A stretch of DNA of 64,000 nucleotides from Pseudomonadota bacterium (GTDB lineage Bacteria > Pseudomonadota > Gammaproteobacteria > Burkholderiales > Burkholderiaceae_E), in NCBI GenBank assembly GCA_023389055.1, contig JAEWFA010000065.1:159208-223207 (forward strand), written 5' to 3'. Of this stretch, positions 8,353 through 17,645 are shown one piece after another. Below the pieces are notes generated by a model. That model did no database searches and was not told the DNA's origin. It worked only from the letters and a program-made list of their open reading frames with translations. How positions within the stretch are numbered: position 1 is the first letter of the stretch; each line of letters starts with the position of its first letter. The position numbers and the translations under genes were made by a program.

Positions 8353-11067
8353 TCAGCTGCGACGGGATCGGCTGGATGCGGGCGGCGAAGCGGTGCGCTT
8401 CGCGGTGGCCTTCTTCGTCGCCTTCTTCGCGGACGCCTTCTTCGCGGACGCCTTCTTCGCGGCCGCTTTCTCGACGGCCTTCGTCGCAGCGGTCGTTCCG
8501 ACGGGCGTCGCGTTTTCGGCGTTCGGCTGGGCGACTGCGCGCCCGCCCGTACTGCGCGCGGCCTTCGCCGCGCCGGCCGCATCGGTTTCGGCGACCTTGG
8601 CGGCAGCCTTCTTCGCCGGGCGCGGCTCGAAGGCGAAGCCGACCTTGCCCGTCGGTTCGAGCACGAGGTACGCCTTGAACTTGCGCCGCGTGCGCGACGA
8701 GACGAAGTCGGTGAGCAGGTCGGTGCGGCCGTCGGCCAGCAGCTTGCGCATCTGCGCCGGCGCGACCTCCTGCTGCAGGATGATCTTGCCGCTGCGGAAG
8801 TCGCAATGCTTGCCCGGGCCGACCGAGTTCTCGCAGACGTAGCTCATGCCGTGCTCGAAGACGCGCCCGCGGCACTTCGGGCAGGCGCCCAACGGCTCCT
8901 GCCCGGAGAAGTCGACCGCCTCGGCATCGTCTTCGCCTGCCCCTGCCTGGCCGAAATCGAACTCGAGCTTGTGCTCGTCGTTCAGCTTGATGATCGCCGC
9001 GAACGGCCGTCCGAGCCGGCTGCGGAACCCCTGCAGCGGGCCGATCGTTCGTTCGCGCAGCAACTGCTCGGCTTCGGCGACTTCGAGCTGGCGCCCGCCC
9101 GGAATCTTCGTGATCGAGAACTCGCACTGCGCATTGGTGCAGGCGAAGCGCTTGTAGGTTTCCTTCACCACGCCCCCGCAGGCAGGGCACGGCGTGGACA
9201 GCGTCTCGTAGTCTCCGGGTACGTCGATCGTCTCGTAGTTCTTCGCGCGCTCGACGATCTGCCGCGTCATCTCGGCGATCTCGCGCATGAACTCGTCGCG
9301 TGCGAGTCCGCCGCGCTCGATCTGCGACAGCTTGTATTCCCACTCGCCGGTGAGCTCGGGCGCGGTGAGCTCGTTGACGTCGAGCCCGCGCAGCAGCCTG
9401 AGCAGCTGGAACGCCTTCGTCGTGGGGATCAGCTCGCGGCCTTCGCGAACGAGGTAGTTCTCGGTGATCAGTCCTTCGATGATCGCCGCGCGCGTGGCCG
9501 GCGTGCCCAGCCCCTTGGCCTGCATCGCCTCGCGCAGCTCGTCGTCGTCGATCAGCTTGCCCGCGCCCTCCATCGCCGACAGCAGCGTTGCCTCGGTGTA
9601 GCGCGCCGGAGGCTTGGTGGAGAGCGCGCGCGCTTCGATCGCGTCGGTGCGAACGCGCTCGCCGGAGTCGATCGGAACGAGCGTGTCGTCCTTTCCTTCG
9701 CGGCCGTGCACCGCGAGCCATCCCGGGTTCACCAGCACGCGACCCTCGGTCTTGAACGACTCGCCCTCGACGACGGTGATGCGCGTCGTGTTCAGGTATT
9801 CGGCCGGCGGAAAGAACACCGCGAGGAAGCGCCGTACGACGAGGTCGTAGATGCGCTGCTCGGCGTCGGACAGTGCCCCGGCGCGCGGCGCCTGCATCGT
9901 CGGGATGATCGCGAAGTGGTCCGACACCTTCGTGTTGTCGAAGATGCGTTTGTTCGGCTTCACCCAGCCGCCGGCGGCGATCTGCTTGGCGAAGCCCCCG
10001 TAGGCGCGCTCGCCTTCGAGCATGCCGAGCGTCTGGCGCACGCTGGGGAGGTAGTCTTCGGGCAGCGCCCGCGAGTCGGTTCGCGGATAGGTCAGCACTT
10101 TGTGCCGCTCGTAGAGCGCCTGCGCGATCGACAGCGTGGTGCGCGCCGAATAACCGAAGCGCGAGTTGCCTTCTCGCTGCAGGCTCGTGAGGTCGAACAG
10201 CGCCGGCGACAATTGCGTGCTCGGCTTCGTTTCCTCGGTGACGGTGCCGCTGCGGTCGCGGCAGCGCTCGACGATCGCCTCGGCGCGTTCGCGCTCCCAC
10301 AGCCGCTCGGCGCGCGCATCCGGCGCGTTCTCCGGGCGCTTGAAGGCCGGATCGAACCAGCGCGCTTCGTATGTGCCCGCCTTCGCCGCGAAGGTGGCGT
10401 GCACCTCGAAGTAGTCCTTCGGCACGAAGCTCTTGATGCGCTCTTCGCGCTCGACGACGATGGTCAGCGTCGGCGTCTGCACGCGCCCGACGGTGGTCTT
10501 GTAGAAGCCGCCGTCGCGCGAATTGAACGCCGTCATCGCACGCGTGCCGTTGATGCCGACCAGCCAGTCGGCCTCCGAGCGGCTGCGCGCCGCGTCGGCG
10601 AGCGGCAGCATCTGCGAGTCGCTGCGCAGGTGGGCGAATCCGTCGCGGATCGCCGTGGGGGTCATCGATTGCAGCCACAATCGCTGCACCGGCTGCTTCG
10701 CCTTCGTCTGTTGGACGATCAGGCGGAAGATCAGCTCTCCTTCGCGTCCGGCGTCGCAGGCGTTGATCAGCCGGTCGACGTCCTTGCGCTTGATCAGCCG
10801 CGCGAGCAGCTTCAACCGTTCCTCGCTCTTGGCGATCGGCTGGACGTCGAAGTGCGGGGGAATCACCGGCAGGTGCGCGAAAGACCATTTTCCGCGCTTG
10901 ACCTCGTACTGCTCGGGAACGGCGATCTCGACCAGGTGCCCGACCGCCGACGAGAGCACGTACTCGTCGCTCTCGAAGTAGTCGCCGTGACGGGTGAAGC
11001 CGCCCAGCGCGCGCGCGATGTCGGCGGCGACGGAGGGCTTCTCGGCGATGATCAGGGCTTTGCTCAT
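8353..11067 (-). CDS. topB: DNA topoisomerase III
   Basis: A protein of 904 residues, type IA topoisomerase. The N-terminal Toprim domain has Glu9 (IIAEKPSVA) and DAGREGE at 105-111; the catalytic tyrosine is Tyr327 in LTYPRTDSRALP. Two C-terminal zinc-ribbon modules follow (CPACGGVV...CTNAQCEF and CPKCRGRV...HCDF). The protein ends in a long Lys/Ala tail containing KKASAKKASAKKATKKA repeats, absent from E. coli TopB. The enzyme decatenates and relaxes negatively supercoiled DNA through a single-strand break. It lies downstream of dprA on the same strand, separated by about 126 bases without a visible gene. Confidence 0.95.
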   Translation of the reverse strand: MSKALIIAEKPSVAADIARALGGFTRHGDYFESDEYVLSSAVGHLVEIAVPEQYEVKRGKWSFAHLPVIPPHFDVQPIAKSEERLKLLARLIKRKDVDRLINACDAGREGELIFRLIVQQTKAKQPVQRLWLQSMTPTAIRDGFAHLRSDSQMLPLADAARSRSEADWLVGINGTRAMTAFNSRDGGFYKTTVGRVQTPTLTIVVEREERIKSFVPKDYFEVHATFAAKAGTYEARWFDPAFKRPENAPDARAERLWERERAEAIVERCRDRSGTVTEETKPSTQLSPALFDLTSLQREGNSRFGYSARTTLSIAQALYERHKVLTYPRTDSRALPEDYLPSVRQTLGMLEGERAYGGFAKQIAAGGWVKPNKRIFDNTKVSDHFAIIPTMQAPRAGALSDAEQRIYDLVVRRFLAVFFPPAEYLNTTRITVVEGESFKTEGRVLVNPGWLAVHGREGKDDTLVPIDSGERVRTDAIEARALSTKPPARYTEATLLSAMEGAGKLIDDDELREAMQAKGLGTPATRAAIIEGLITENYLVREGRELIPTTKAFQLLRLLRGLDVNELTAPELTGEWEYKLSQIERGGLARDEFMREIAEMTRQIVERAKNYETIDVPGDYETLSTPCPACGGVVKETYKRFACTNAQCEFSITKIPGGRQLEVAEAEQLLRERTIGPLQGFRSRLGRPFAAIIKLNDEHKLEFDFGQAGAGEDDAEAVDFSGQEPLGACPKCRGRVFEHGMSYVCENSVGPGKHCDFRSGKIILQQEVAPAQMRKLLADGRTDLLTDFVSSRTRRKFKAYLVLEPTGKVGFAFEPRPAKKAAAKVAETDAAGAAKAARSTGGRAVAQPNAENATPVGTTAATKAVEKAAAKKASAKKASAKKATKKATAKRTASPPASSRSRRS
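8406..8470. repeat. Short tandem repeats within topB 3' end
   Basis: Several near-identical 15-base units of the form GCCTTCTTCGCGGAC follow each other. They encode the KKASA/KKAT units of the topoisomerase tail on the minus strand. Such repeats change copy number by slippage, and the tail is expected to vary in length between strains. Confidence 0.7.
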
Positions 11068-11193
11068 GGGGGCGCAATCATAAGTGGCGCCCGACGGCGG
11101 GGCAACAAGCCATCGGGATGCGGCAATCGCCGTACACGGGCCGATTCTTTCGTGCCAGACTGGCGTGCGAATACGCGCCCGGGCCCGCCCCTG

Positions 11194-12333
11194 TCAAGCG
11201 CGCGCGTACCGGCCGTCGGCCCAGCGCTGCACGCGGCCGGCCAGTTCCAGTTCCAGCAGCGCCGCCCCGACGTCGCCCGCGCGCATCGCACAGCGTGCCA
11301 CGAGGGTGTCCGGGTCCACCGGGTCCCAACCGAGCGCGGACAGCACGGCCGAAGCGGCGGGGCTCGCCTCGGCGGCATCGACGCTGCGCTGCGAACTTTC
11401 CGCGGCTGGCCTATCGGCGCCCGCGCTCGCCCGTCCCTGCATCTGCCGGCGCAACTCCGCCAGAACGTCCTCCACCGACTCGACGAGCTTGGCGCCTTCC
11501 CGGATCAGCTTGTGGCAGCCGCGCGCCACCGGCGAATGGATCGACCCGGGAATCGCCATCACCTCGCGTCCGTATTCGGCGGCGTTGCGGGCAGTGATCA
11601 GCGAACCCGATTGCGATGCGGCCTCGACGACGAGCACGCCCAGCGACAAGCCCGCGATGATCCGGTTGCGCCTCGGAAAGTTCGCCCGCTGCACTTCGGT
11701 GCCGAGCGGCAACTCGGAGACGATGGCGCCGCGCTGCACGATCGTCCGCGCCAGTTCGCGGTGCGCCGCCGGGTAGACGCGGTCGACGCCGGTGCCCACC
11801 ACGGCGATCGTCCCGGCTCGCCCTTCGAGCGCCCCCCGGTGCGCAGCGCCGTCTATGCCGCGGGCCAGGCCGCTGCAGATCGTCAGTCCTTCGTCGGCGA
11901 GCGCTCGGGCGAAGTCGCGCGCATTCGATTCGCCGCCGGGCGTCGCGTGCCGGCTGCCGACGATGGCGAGCAGATCGTTCGACAGTGCGTCGGCGCAGCC
12001 GCGCACGTACAGCAGCGGCGGCGGATCGCCGATCTGCAGCAGCGGCTTCGGGTAACGCGGATCCAGCAGCGTGACGAGGTGGCTTTCGTCGCCGCGTGCC
12101 CAGTCGAGCGCGGCGGCGATCCTGGCGTCGCGCTGTTCGTCGGTGGCGAGCAGCGCCGCCGCGAGCGCGGCATCGAGCACGGCGGCGATGCGCGTGCGAC
12201 CGGCGGCGAAGACGTCCTCGGGAAGCCCGAAGGCTTCGAGCAGCCGCCGCGCGGCCACCGGCCCGATACCGGGCGTGAGCGTCAGGCGCAGCCACGGCTC
12301 GTGTTCGTCGCACATTGCGGCGTCGATCGGCAT
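11194..12333 (-). CDS. dprA: DNA-processing protein DprA
   Basis: A protein of 379 residues. The N-terminal SAM-like/helical part (LRLTLTPGIGPVAARRLLEAFG) is followed by the Rossmann-like DprA core with AIVGSRHATPGG, SGLARGIDGAAHRGAL, GTGVDRVYPAAH, and FPRRNRIIAGLS. A C-terminal winged-helix domain (LSALGWDPVDPDTLVAR) follows after a low-complexity Ala/Ser linker. DprA loads RecA on incoming single-stranded DNA during natural transformation. The start at 12333 is preceded by GGAGGAACG at ideal spacing. Presence of dprA alone does not prove competence, since nearly all proteobacteria keep it. Confidence 0.95.
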   Translation of the reverse strand: MPIDAAMCDEHEPWLRLTLTPGIGPVAARRLLEAFGLPEDVFAAGRTRIAAVLDAALAAALLATDEQRDARIAAALDWARGDESHLVTLLDPRYPKPLLQIGDPPPLLYVRGCADALSNDLLAIVGSRHATPGGESNARDFARALADEGLTICSGLARGIDGAAHRGALEGRAGTIAVVGTGVDRVYPAAHRELARTIVQRGAIVSELPLGTEVQRANFPRRNRIIAGLSLGVLVVEAASQSGSLITARNAAEYGREVMAIPGSIHSPVARGCHKLIREGAKLVESVEDVLAELRRQMQGRASAGADRPAAESSQRSVDAAEASPAASAVLSALGWDPVDPDTLVARCAMRAGDVGAALLELELAGRVQRWADGRYARA

Positions 12334-12419
12334 TCGTTCCTCCGGTGGGCCGCGCACCGGAGTACCACGGCGCCGGGGCGACGATCGGGCGCCTGCGCGA
12401 GCGCGGACGCGCAAAAAGC

Positions 12420-12448
12420 GAAACGCCGCGCTCGAAGCGCGGCGTCTT
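12420..12448 (-). terminator. Intrinsic terminator after the LysM gene
   Basis: On the minus strand a 10-bp perfect GC-rich stem (12436-12445 pairing with 12423-12432) with a three-base loop is followed shortly by CTTTTT. It separates the LysM-protein gene from dprA. Confidence 0.8.
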
Positions 12449-12466
12449 ACCGGGTTGCGAGCGGAA

Positions 12467-13549
12467 TCAGGGGTTCGCGACGTCGTCGCCGACCGCGATC
12501 GGATGCGAGGCGTCCATCACGAGCCCGTAGGAGATCTTATCGAAGACTCGGAAGACGAGAAGATGGCCGACCGGCTCATCCGGCAGAACTACCTTCTCGC
12601 GACCCGGCGCGGTGCGGTCGGTGATCGTCGCACCGCGATGCTCGATGCCGAGCACGGTGCCGACCTCGACGCCGTTCTCCCTGCCGACGTTCACCGCGAC
12701 GACGCTGTTTCTTCCCACCTGGGTGACGCCGCGATAGACGGCGACGATCCGTCCCGACACTTGCGATTCCGGCGGCCGCGGCGCATAGACCATCGGCATC
12801 GCGCGCTCGGCCGGCATCAGGCGGTCGCCGGGGCCGACTTCCTCGTTGGTCGCGACCACGCGCAGCGACGCCGGGTCGCCCTGGCGCTCGAGCTTGCCGG
12901 AGCCCAGGAACAACGCTTCCCAGGCGATCGGCTTGCGTGTGTCGGGGTCGAGCAGCGGGCGAGCCGATCGGTAGATGTGCCAATCGGAAACGTCCGGCTT
13001 GTCGATTCCGCGCACGTAGGCCAGCTCGCCGCGCCCGAGGAACACGCGCCCTTCCTGCGTGGCGACGATCCGCGGGTTCAACGCCAGGCCCTGCTCGTCG
13101 ACGACCAGCGGCCGGTTCAGGAACGCCTCGATGTCGGTCGAGCTGATGGTCGGAATCGCCTCGCGATCGAGCGACTCGACGCGCACCCGCGGGCCCAGCT
13201 TCTCGACCGGAAGGTTGCCGCCCGCGCCCACGCCGCTGCCCGAGCGCGCCAGCCGCAGCCGCGGCTGCGCGCCGCTGCGATCGAGCAGGATCACGTCACC
13301 CGGATAGATCCAGTGCGGATCGCGGATCTCCTCGCGGTTCAGCTCCCAGATCTCGGGCCAGCGCCACGGCTTCTGCAGGAAGCGCCCGGAGATGTCCCAC
13401 AACGTGTCGCCCTTGACGACGACGTAGCGATCCGGCGCGTCCTTGGCCAGTTCCAGCGGCGGAGTTGCCGGCTGCGCGAATACCAGGCTTGCCGCACAGG
13501 CGAGCCCGGCGACAGCCAGTGTCAGAAACTGCACGGAGAGCTTTCTCAT
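12467..13549 (-). CDS. LysM-domain secreted protein
   Basis: A protein of 360 residues with a cleavable signal peptide (residues 1 to about 25, ending ...LVFAQPA). A single LysM peptidoglycan-binding domain lies near residues 43-95 (DRYVVVKGDTLWDISGRFL ... WIYPGDVILL). The remaining 260 residues are the conserved region seen in the betaproteobacterial LysM protein encoded beside dprA and def. It is probably periplasmic, bound to peptidoglycan; the biochemical role is unknown. The gene is divergent from def, with about 168 bases between them that must hold both promoters. Confidence 0.9.
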   Translation of the reverse strand: MRKLSVQFLTLAVAGLACAASLVFAQPATPPLELAKDAPDRYVVVKGDTLWDISGRFLQKPWRWPEIWELNREEIRDPHWIYPGDVILLDRSGAQPRLRLARSGSGVGAGGNLPVEKLGPRVRVESLDREAIPTISSTDIEAFLNRPLVVDEQGLALNPRIVATQEGRVFLGRGELAYVRGIDKPDVSDWHIYRSARPLLDPDTRKPIAWEALFLGSGKLERQGDPASLRVVATNEEVGPGDRLMPAERAMPMVYAPRPPESQVSGRIVAVYRGVTQVGRNSVVAVNVGRENGVEVGTVLGIEHRGATITDRTAPGREKVVLPDEPVGHLLVFRVFDKISYGLVMDASHPIAVGDDVANP

Positions 13550-13717
13550 GAGCGCGCGTGCCTGCGAAACGTGTGGGATACTCGACGGCGAGGGGTTGAT
13601 CGAGTCGCATTCGCCCCGAAATCAGCCTCGTACGCTTCCTGCTTTCGATTCTGCCGCCACTGTATCGGCGCAACCGGCATCGCGCCGGGCGAGCCTACCG
13701 GCGGTCGCAATTCACCG

Positions 13718-14224
13718 ATGGCCGTATTGGACATTCTTCGCTATCCGGATCCCCGCCTGCATCGGGTCGCCACGCCCGTGCAAGAGGTCGACGAGCGCAT
13801 TCGCCGCCTCGTGCGCGACATGGCCGAAACGATGTACGCCGCGCCCGGCATCGGCCTGGCCGCCACGCAGGTCGACGTGCACGAGCGCGTGATCGTGCTC
13901 GACGTCTCCGATGCGCGCGACGAGTTGCGGGTGTTCATCAATCCCGAGATCGTCTCGACGAGCGACGAGACCAAGATCTTCGAGGAGGGGTGCCTGTCGG
14001 TTCCCGGCATCTACGACGAGGTCGAGCGCCCCGACCGCGTCACCGTGCGCGCGCTCGACGAGAATGGCATGCCTTTCGAGCTCGAGGCAGACGGCCTGCT
14101 CGCCGTCTGCGTGCAGCACGAGATCGACCACTTGAACGGTCGCGTGTTCGTGCAATACCTTTCGCGACTGAAGCAGTCGCGCATCCGGAGCCGGCTGCTG
14201 AAAGCCGAACGGGTCGACGCGTAG
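13718..14224 (+). CDS. def: Peptide deformylase
   Basis: A protein of 168 residues. All three deformylase motifs are present: GIGLAATQV (residues 44-52), EEGCLSVPG with metal ligand Cys92, and QHEIDHLNG with His134, catalytic Glu135 and His138. It removes the formyl group from nascent N-terminal formyl-methionine, using Fe(II). The frame is open far upstream, but homology begins at the ATG at 13718. fmt follows after 25 bases, the classical def-fmt operon in which formylation and deformylation enzymes are made together. Confidence 0.97.
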   Translation: MAVLDILRYPDPRLHRVATPVQEVDERIRRLVRDMAETMYAAPGIGLAATQVDVHERVIVLDVSDARDELRVFINPEIVSTSDETKIFEEGCLSVPGIYDEVERPDRVTVRALDENGMPFELEADGLLAVCVQHEIDHLNGRVFVQYLSRLKQSRIRSRLLKAERVDA

Positions 14225-14249
14225 CCGCGCTGGTCCCTCGATCCAGCGC

Positions 14250-15230
14250 ATGCGACTCGTATTCGCCGGCACTCCCGATTTCGCCGCCGCCGCGCTGGCC
14301 GCGCTGCTCGACGCGGGACATCAGGTCGTTCTCGTGCTCACCCGACCCGACCAGCCGGCTGGCCGCGGACAGGCGATGCGCGAGAGTGCGGTCAAGCGCC
14401 TGGCGAGCGAGCGCGGCCTGACGGTAGAGCAGCCGCGCACGCTGCGCGATTCGGCGCTGCACGAGCGTCTTCGCGCGCTCGATGCCGACGCGATGATCGT
14501 CGCCGCCTACGGCGCGATCCTGCCTGCCGAAGTGCTCGCGATCCCGCGGCACGGCTGCCTGAACGTCCACGCGTCGCTGCTTCCTCGCTGGCGGGGTGCC
14601 GCGCCGATCCAGCGCGCCATCGAAGCGGGCGACACCGAGACCGGCGTGACGATCATGCAGATGGACGAGGGGCTCGACACCGGCTCGACGCTGCTCGCGC
14701 TGCGCACGCCGATCGATGAGGCCGACACCGGCGCCAGTGTGCACGACCGCCTAGCCGCGTTGGGCGCGCGCGCGATCGTCGACGCGCTCGCGCTTCTCGA
14801 GAAGGGCGAACTGAAGGCCACGGCGCAACCCGCCGAAGGCGTCACCTATGCGCACAAGCTCACGCGCGAGGATGCGGCCATCGACTGGGCGATGCCGGCG
14901 CGCGGCATCGTCGACCGCGTGCGGGCCTTCGATCCCGCACCCGGCGCGACGGCGAAGCTCGACGCGGGGCCGGCGATCAAGGTGTGGCGGGCGGCGAGCG
15001 TTGCGCGCCCGGGCGCCTCGGCATCCGGCCTCGCCGCCGCGGCCCCGGGCGTCGCATCGCCGGGCGCCGCCCCAGGCACCGTGCTCGAAGCGCCCGGACG
15101 ACTCGTCGTCGCCTGCGGTGACGGCGCCGTCGAGCTGCTCGAGCTGCAAAGACCGGGCGGCAAACGGCTGGCTACGCGCGAGTTCCTGCGCGGCTTCGCT
15201 ATCGATCCCGGCACGCGCTTCGCTCGCTAG
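14250..15230 (+). CDS. fmt: Methionyl-tRNA formyltransferase
   Basis: A protein of 326 residues. The N-terminal formyltransferase fold (LVFAGTPDFAAAALAALL) carries the catalytic Asn-His region CLNVHASLLPRWRGAAPIQ and the Asp-containing stretch ETGVTIMQMDEGLDTG. A C-terminal OB-like tRNA-binding domain starts near THKLTREDAAIDW. Within the C-terminal domain there is an Ala/Pro/Gly-rich insertion (about residues 250-275) not usual for the family. The enzyme transfers a formyl group from 10-formyl-THF to Met-tRNAfMet. Confidence 0.97.
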   Translation: MRLVFAGTPDFAAAALAALLDAGHQVVLVLTRPDQPAGRGQAMRESAVKRLASERGLTVEQPRTLRDSALHERLRALDADAMIVAAYGAILPAEVLAIPRHGCLNVHASLLPRWRGAAPIQRAIEAGDTETGVTIMQMDEGLDTGSTLLALRTPIDEADTGASVHDRLAALGARAIVDALALLEKGELKATAQPAEGVTYAHKLTREDAAIDWAMPARGIVDRVRAFDPAPGATAKLDAGPAIKVWRAASVARPGASASGLAAAAPGVASPGAAPGTVLEAPGRLVVACGDGAVELLELQRPGGKRLATREFLRGFAIDPGTRFAR

Positions 15231-15315
15231 CTGCTTCGGTGGCCGGGGGCGCAGCCGCTGGCTGCACCCATGGGCTGGTTACTTGCACCGCGAGGGTACA
15301 TTTACCGTTGAGACC

Positions 15316-15344
15316 CTTGCAGCGGCTCGAAGCCGCCCCGATAT
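15316..15344 (+). promoter_or_regulatory. Candidate sigma-32 heat-shock promoter of htpX
   Basis: CTTGCAG (15316-15322) and CCCCGATAT (15336-15344), 13 bases apart, resemble the sigma-32 consensus CTTGAAA / CCCCATNT. They lie 56 bases ahead of htpX, a heat-shock gene in E. coli. This is a pattern match by eye only. Confidence 0.4.
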
Positions 15345-15399
15345 CGGTCGATGCCGGGCGCATCTCCTGCATCGGCACAACGAGGAGCTACAAGCAGAA

Positions 15400-16257
15400 A
15401 TGATCAACTGGTTGAAGACCGGCATCCTGATGGCCGGGATCATGGCGCTGTTCGGCGCCGTGGGATCGATCATCGGCGGCCGCGAAGGCATGTTGCTGGC
15501 GCTCGGCTTCGGGCTGATCAGCAACTTCTTCGCGTACTGGTTCTCCGACAAGCTGGTGCTGCGGATGTATCGCGCCCGAGAGGTCGACGAGACGAGCGCG
15601 CCGCAGTTCTACCGGATGGTGCAGGAGCTCGCGCAGCGCGCGCAGATGCCGATGCCGCGCGTGTACCTGATCGACGAGGACGCACCGAACGCTTTCGCCA
15701 CCGGGCGTAATCCGCAGAACGCCGCCGTGGCGGCCACCACGGGCATCCTGCGCGTGCTCGATGCGCGTGAGCTGCGCGGCGTGATGGCGCACGAACTGTC
15801 GCACGTGAAGCACCGCGACATCCTGATCTCGACGATCTCGGCCACGCTCGCCGGTGCGATCTCCGCCCTGGCCAACTTCGCGATGTTCTTCGGCGGTCGC
15901 GACAGCGAGGGCCGCTCCAACCCGGTGGCGTCGATCGCCGTCGCGATCCTCGCGCCGATCGCGGCGATGCTGATCCAGATGGCGATCTCGCGCGCGCGCG
16001 AATTCGAGGCCGACCGACGCGGCGCCGAGATCTCCGGCGATCCGCGCGCGCTCGCGTCGGCGCTCGAGAAGATCGACCACTATGCGCGCGGCATCCCGCT
16101 CGAGACCGCCGAGCGTCACCCCGAGACGGCACAGATGATGATCATGAATCCGCTGTCGGGTGGCGGCCTGCGCGGCATGTTCTCGACGCACCCCGACACC
16201 GCCGAGCGGATTCGCCGTCTTCTGTCGATGCCGGTCGGAGCGGCTGCGCGGGTGTGA
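15400..16257 (+). CDS. htpX: Membrane zinc metalloprotease HtpX
   Basis: A protein of 285 residues of peptidase family M48B. Two N-terminal hydrophobic helices (MAGIMALFGAVGSIIGG, GLISNFFAYWF) are followed by the zinc motif HELSH at residues 131-135 and a further Glu ligand in AREFEADRRGAE. Two more membrane segments lie around residues 140-200. HtpX degrades misfolded inner-membrane proteins together with FtsH. The start ATG at 15400 has GAGGAG about 12 bases upstream. The stop codon overlaps the GTG start of rsmB, so the two genes are coupled. Confidence 0.96.
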   Translation: MINWLKTGILMAGIMALFGAVGSIIGGREGMLLALGFGLISNFFAYWFSDKLVLRMYRAREVDETSAPQFYRMVQELAQRAQMPMPRVYLIDEDAPNAFATGRNPQNAAVAATTGILRVLDARELRGVMAHELSHVKHRDILISTISATLAGAISALANFAMFFGGRDSEGRSNPVASIAVAILAPIAAMLIQMAISRAREFEADRRGAEISGDPRALASALEKIDHYARGIPLETAERHPETAQMMIMNPLSGGGLRGMFSTHPDTAERIRRLLSMPVGAAARV

Positions 16258-17645
16258 CCGCCGAGTCGCGCCGCGCAGCCCTCTCGCGCGAGCTGGGCTG
16301 TGCGGCGCGTGCCATCGAAGCGCTGGCTGCCGGCCGCTCGCTTCCCGGAGCCATCGAGCACGCGATCGAAACCGAGGCGGCGCGCGAGCCCTTCCCCGGC
16401 GCCTCGCACGCTGCCGTTCGCGATCTCGCCTATCGCACCTGCCGCGAGCTCGGGCTCGTCCGCGAGCTCGCGCACGCGCTGAACGCGCGCAAGCCGGCAC
16501 CGGCGCCGGCAGCGCTGCAACTCGTCGCACTGGCGCAGCTCGTCGAGCGCGTGCGAGCCGATGCGGTGGTCGTCGACCAGGCCGTTCGCGCTGCGCACGC
16601 GCTACCCGGCGGCGCGGCCGTCTCGGGCTTCGTGAACGCGACGTTGCGCCGCTTCGCGCGCGAGCGCGAGGCGCGGCTCGAAAATGCCCGCCGCAAGCCC
16701 GAGGCGCGCTGGAACCATCCCGACTGGTGGATCGACCGATTGCGCCGCGCCTGGCCGGATCGCTGGCAGGCAATCCTCGAAGCCGGCAACGCGCCGCCGC
16801 CGATGACGCTGCGCGTTAACCGCCAGCGGGCGACGGCCGACGACTACCTCGCTCGCCTGGCGGGCGGCGGGATGTCCGGCCGGCGTCTCGGCGAGCAGGC
16901 GATCGTGCTCGATGCGGCGGTTGCCGTCGAGACGCTGCCCGGCTGGCACGAGGGTTTCGTCACCGTGCAGGACGCGGCTGCGCAGCTCGCCGCACTGCTC
17001 CTCGCTCCGGGCGATGGTGAGCGCATACTCGACGCCTGCTCCGCCCCCGGCGGCAAGGCAACGCACCTGCTCGAGCTGGCCGACGTCGAGCTGACGGCGC
17101 TCGACATCGACGCCGCTCGCCTGCGCAGCGTGCGCGAGAACCTCGAGCGACTCGGCTTCGTCGGCGAGACCCCGGCGAGCCGACCCGAATCCGCCGGCGC
17201 GCGCGCGCGACGAGCGCCGATCCTCGTCGCCGGCGACGCCTCGCGCCCGTCCGACTGGTGGGACGGGCGCCCCTACGACCGGGTCCTCGTCGACGCCCCG
17301 TGTACCGCCTCCGGCATCGTGCGGCGCCAGCCCGACGTGCGCTGGCTGCGCCGCCGTAGCGATCTCGCGACACTGCCCCGACGTCAGTCGGAAATCCTCC
17401 AGGCGCTTTGGTCGGTGCTGCGCCCGGGTGGTAAATTGCTTTACACCACGTGCTCCGTCTTTCCCGAGGAAGGCGAAGGAGTGATCGCCCGCTTTCTCGA
17501 GAAGCACCGAGACGCGGCGAAACTGCCCTTGCAGTGGCGCTTCGACGGCCGCACGCCGGAACCGGTATCGACCTTGCTCCCGGTCGCCACAGCGACGCGC
17601 GACCACGACGGATTCTTCTTCGCCCTGCTGGAAAAACGCCTTTGA
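16254..17645 (+). CDS. rsmB: 16S rRNA (cytosine-967-C5)-methyltransferase RsmB
   Basis: A protein of 463 residues. An N-terminal NusB-like RNA-binding domain (residues about 10-150) is followed by the SAM-dependent NSUN methyltransferase domain: VQDAAAQLAALLL, SAM motif DACSAPGGKATHLLEL, motif IV DAPCTASGIVRRQPD, and the catalytic cysteine in LLYTTCSVFPEEGE. It methylates C967 of 16S rRNA. The GTG start at 16254 overlaps the htpX stop. Its TGA overlaps the TTG start of the following DUF4390 gene, giving a tightly coupled run. Confidence 0.96.
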   Translation: MTAESRRAALSRELGCAARAIEALAAGRSLPGAIEHAIETEAAREPFPGASHAAVRDLAYRTCRELGLVRELAHALNARKPAPAPAALQLVALAQLVERVRADAVVVDQAVRAAHALPGGAAVSGFVNATLRRFAREREARLENARRKPEARWNHPDWWIDRLRRAWPDRWQAILEAGNAPPPMTLRVNRQRATADDYLARLAGGGMSGRRLGEQAIVLDAAVAVETLPGWHEGFVTVQDAAAQLAALLLAPGDGERILDACSAPGGKATHLLELADVELTALDIDAARLRSVRENLERLGFVGETPASRPESAGARARRAPILVAGDASRPSDWWDGRPYDRVLVDAPCTASGIVRRQPDVRWLRRRSDLATLPRRQSEILQALWSVLRPGGKLLYTTCSVFPEEGEGVIARFLEKHRDAAKLPLQWRFDGRTPEPVSTLLPVATATRDHDGFFFALLEKRL

